Of a stretch of DNA of 64,000 nt, positions 63,533-64,000 are shown in pieces. The translations under genes were made by a program, and so were the position numbers. The notes below the pieces were generated by a model. That model was not told the DNA's origin, ran no database searches, and saw only the letters and a program-made list of their open reading frames with translations. Each line of letters opens with the position of its first letter. Position 1 is the first letter of the stretch. Source of the stretch: Streptomyces changanensis (GTDB lineage: Bacteria; Actinomycetota; Actinomycetes; Streptomycetales; Streptomycetaceae); assembly GCF_024600715.1 (NCBI RefSeq), contig NZ_CP102333.1, forward strand, positions 18,636 through 82,635, in the 5' to 3' direction.

Positions 63533-63681
63533 CCTGCCGCGTCACGCTCGCCCCCGACCATCCGTTTATCCGGACGGTCGGGGCGCGTCCCGTTTCCCGA
63601 CCTCCCGGATCGGACCGGTGCTGGGATCAGACGCGTGATCGCCGGACAGGTCCTAGTCAGCGTGACGCCGAGGAGGACCCC

Positions 63682-64000
63682 ATGCGCCGTCGTACGCTGC
63701 TCACCGCCACGGCGGCCGCAGGCCCCGCCGCCCTGCTGATGTGCCTGGACGATGCTCTGGCCAACACCCCCGCCCCGTCCGGTGCCGGGCCGCTGGACGG
63801 CCGTCTGACGGGCGCCCGCGCACTGTACGACCGGGGCGCGCACGCACGGCTCCTGGCCGCCCTGCCCGGCCTCATCGCCGGCGCGCATCAGGGCGCCGTC
63901 TCCCGCCGCAGTCTCGACCAGGCCCGGCTGTCCGCCGTGTACAGCCTCGCCTCCGCCGTGCTCATCAAGCTCGGCTCCTACGACCGCGCCCGGCTCACCG
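63682..64000 (+). CDS. TPR-type regulator-like protein, N-terminal part (runs out of window)
   Basis: ATG 63682 after GAGGAGGA. MRRRTLLTATAAAGPAALL then LDDALANTPAPSGAGPLDG, RLTGARALYDRGAHARLL and LDQARLSAVYSLASAVLIK. It resembles the helical ligand-binding part of Streptomyces XRE-type regulators, but here without a helix-turn-helix in front, so it would be a stand-alone TPR-like protein. The remainder is outside the window. Confidence 0.7.
   Translation, partial: MRRRTLLTATAAAGPAALLMCLDDALANTPAPSGAGPLDGRLTGARALYDRGAHARLLAALPGLIAGAHQGAVSRRSLDQARLSAVYSLASAVLIKLGSYDRARLT

Noticed and set aside
1..64000. tRNA, rRNA, replication origin or telomere
   Set aside because: No cloverleaf, rRNA core, DnaA-box cluster or telomere-type palindrome series was recognised on reading; a dedicated scan would be needed to exclude a tRNA.

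Overview
The window is high-GC actinobacterial DNA, almost certainly Streptomyces. Evidence: GC-biased codons, GTG starts, many small conserved-hypothetical families typical of that genus, and Streptomyces-type IS5, IS481, IS630 and IS701 transposases. Gene order is scrambled. Intact genes alternate with truncated or frameshifted genes and with pieces of at least ten transposable elements. This is what one expects of a chromosome arm or a linear plasmid, i.e. accessory DNA under weak selection. No tRNA, rRNA, replication origin or telomere was recognised.

Layout. 1-2.1 kb: C-terminus of an RHS/YD-repeat protein with a 43-residue membrane peptide gene behind it, then a mosaic of gene scraps. 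2.2-3.1 kb: a complete IS5-family element. 3.5-10.6 kb: membrane/lipoprotein genes and several broken genes (SGNH hydrolase, ISL3, IstB, DUF6461). 10.6-17.5 kb: a TPR protein, a barstar-domain protein and other conserved hypotheticals, a triple-S1 RNA-binding protein fused to debris, and a DNA ligase remnant. 17.5-27 kb: DUF4253 and barstar remnants cut by IS5 DNA, a decayed IS481, an MFS transporter, and IS/Tn3 debris. 27-37.4 kb: conserved hypotheticals, a second complete IS5 element, and broken GNAT and alpha/beta-hydrolase genes.

37.4-41.5 kb is a compact co-directional locus: HTTM-like membrane protein, cytochrome P450, Gfo/Idh/MocA-like oxidoreductase, and a class II aminoacyl-tRNA-synthetase paralogue without an anticodon-binding domain, closed by a strong terminator. 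It looks like a partly decayed small-molecule pathway. 41.5-52.4 kb holds a third IS5 element, a 1.95 kb IS701-type element that carries a YdhR-like passenger gene between perfect TTAG duplications, a secreted phospholipase-D-like enzyme, a DinB-like protein and an IS630. 53-55.1 kb contains a nucleotidyltransferase and scattered degenerate type I-E-like CRISPR repeats without cas genes, next to a broken Fic/Doc-type toxin-antitoxin pair.

55.9-60.1 kb is the most interesting part. Two near-identical secreted/RiPP-like precursor peptides (86 and 75 residues) have the same leader, Gly-rich linkers of different length and almost identical Cys/Ser/Thr-rich C-termini. They lie upstream of, and in the same direction as, a membrane-embedded M50-type zinc metalloprotease-like protein with a possible leader-recognition domain. 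Next comes a PGRS-like Gly-rich secreted protein (61 kb), then IS debris, a GNAT acetyltransferase and the start of a TPR-type protein at the right edge.

Many genes carry a single-base frameshift, several in G/C runs. These could be true decay or base-calling errors; read-level data would decide.
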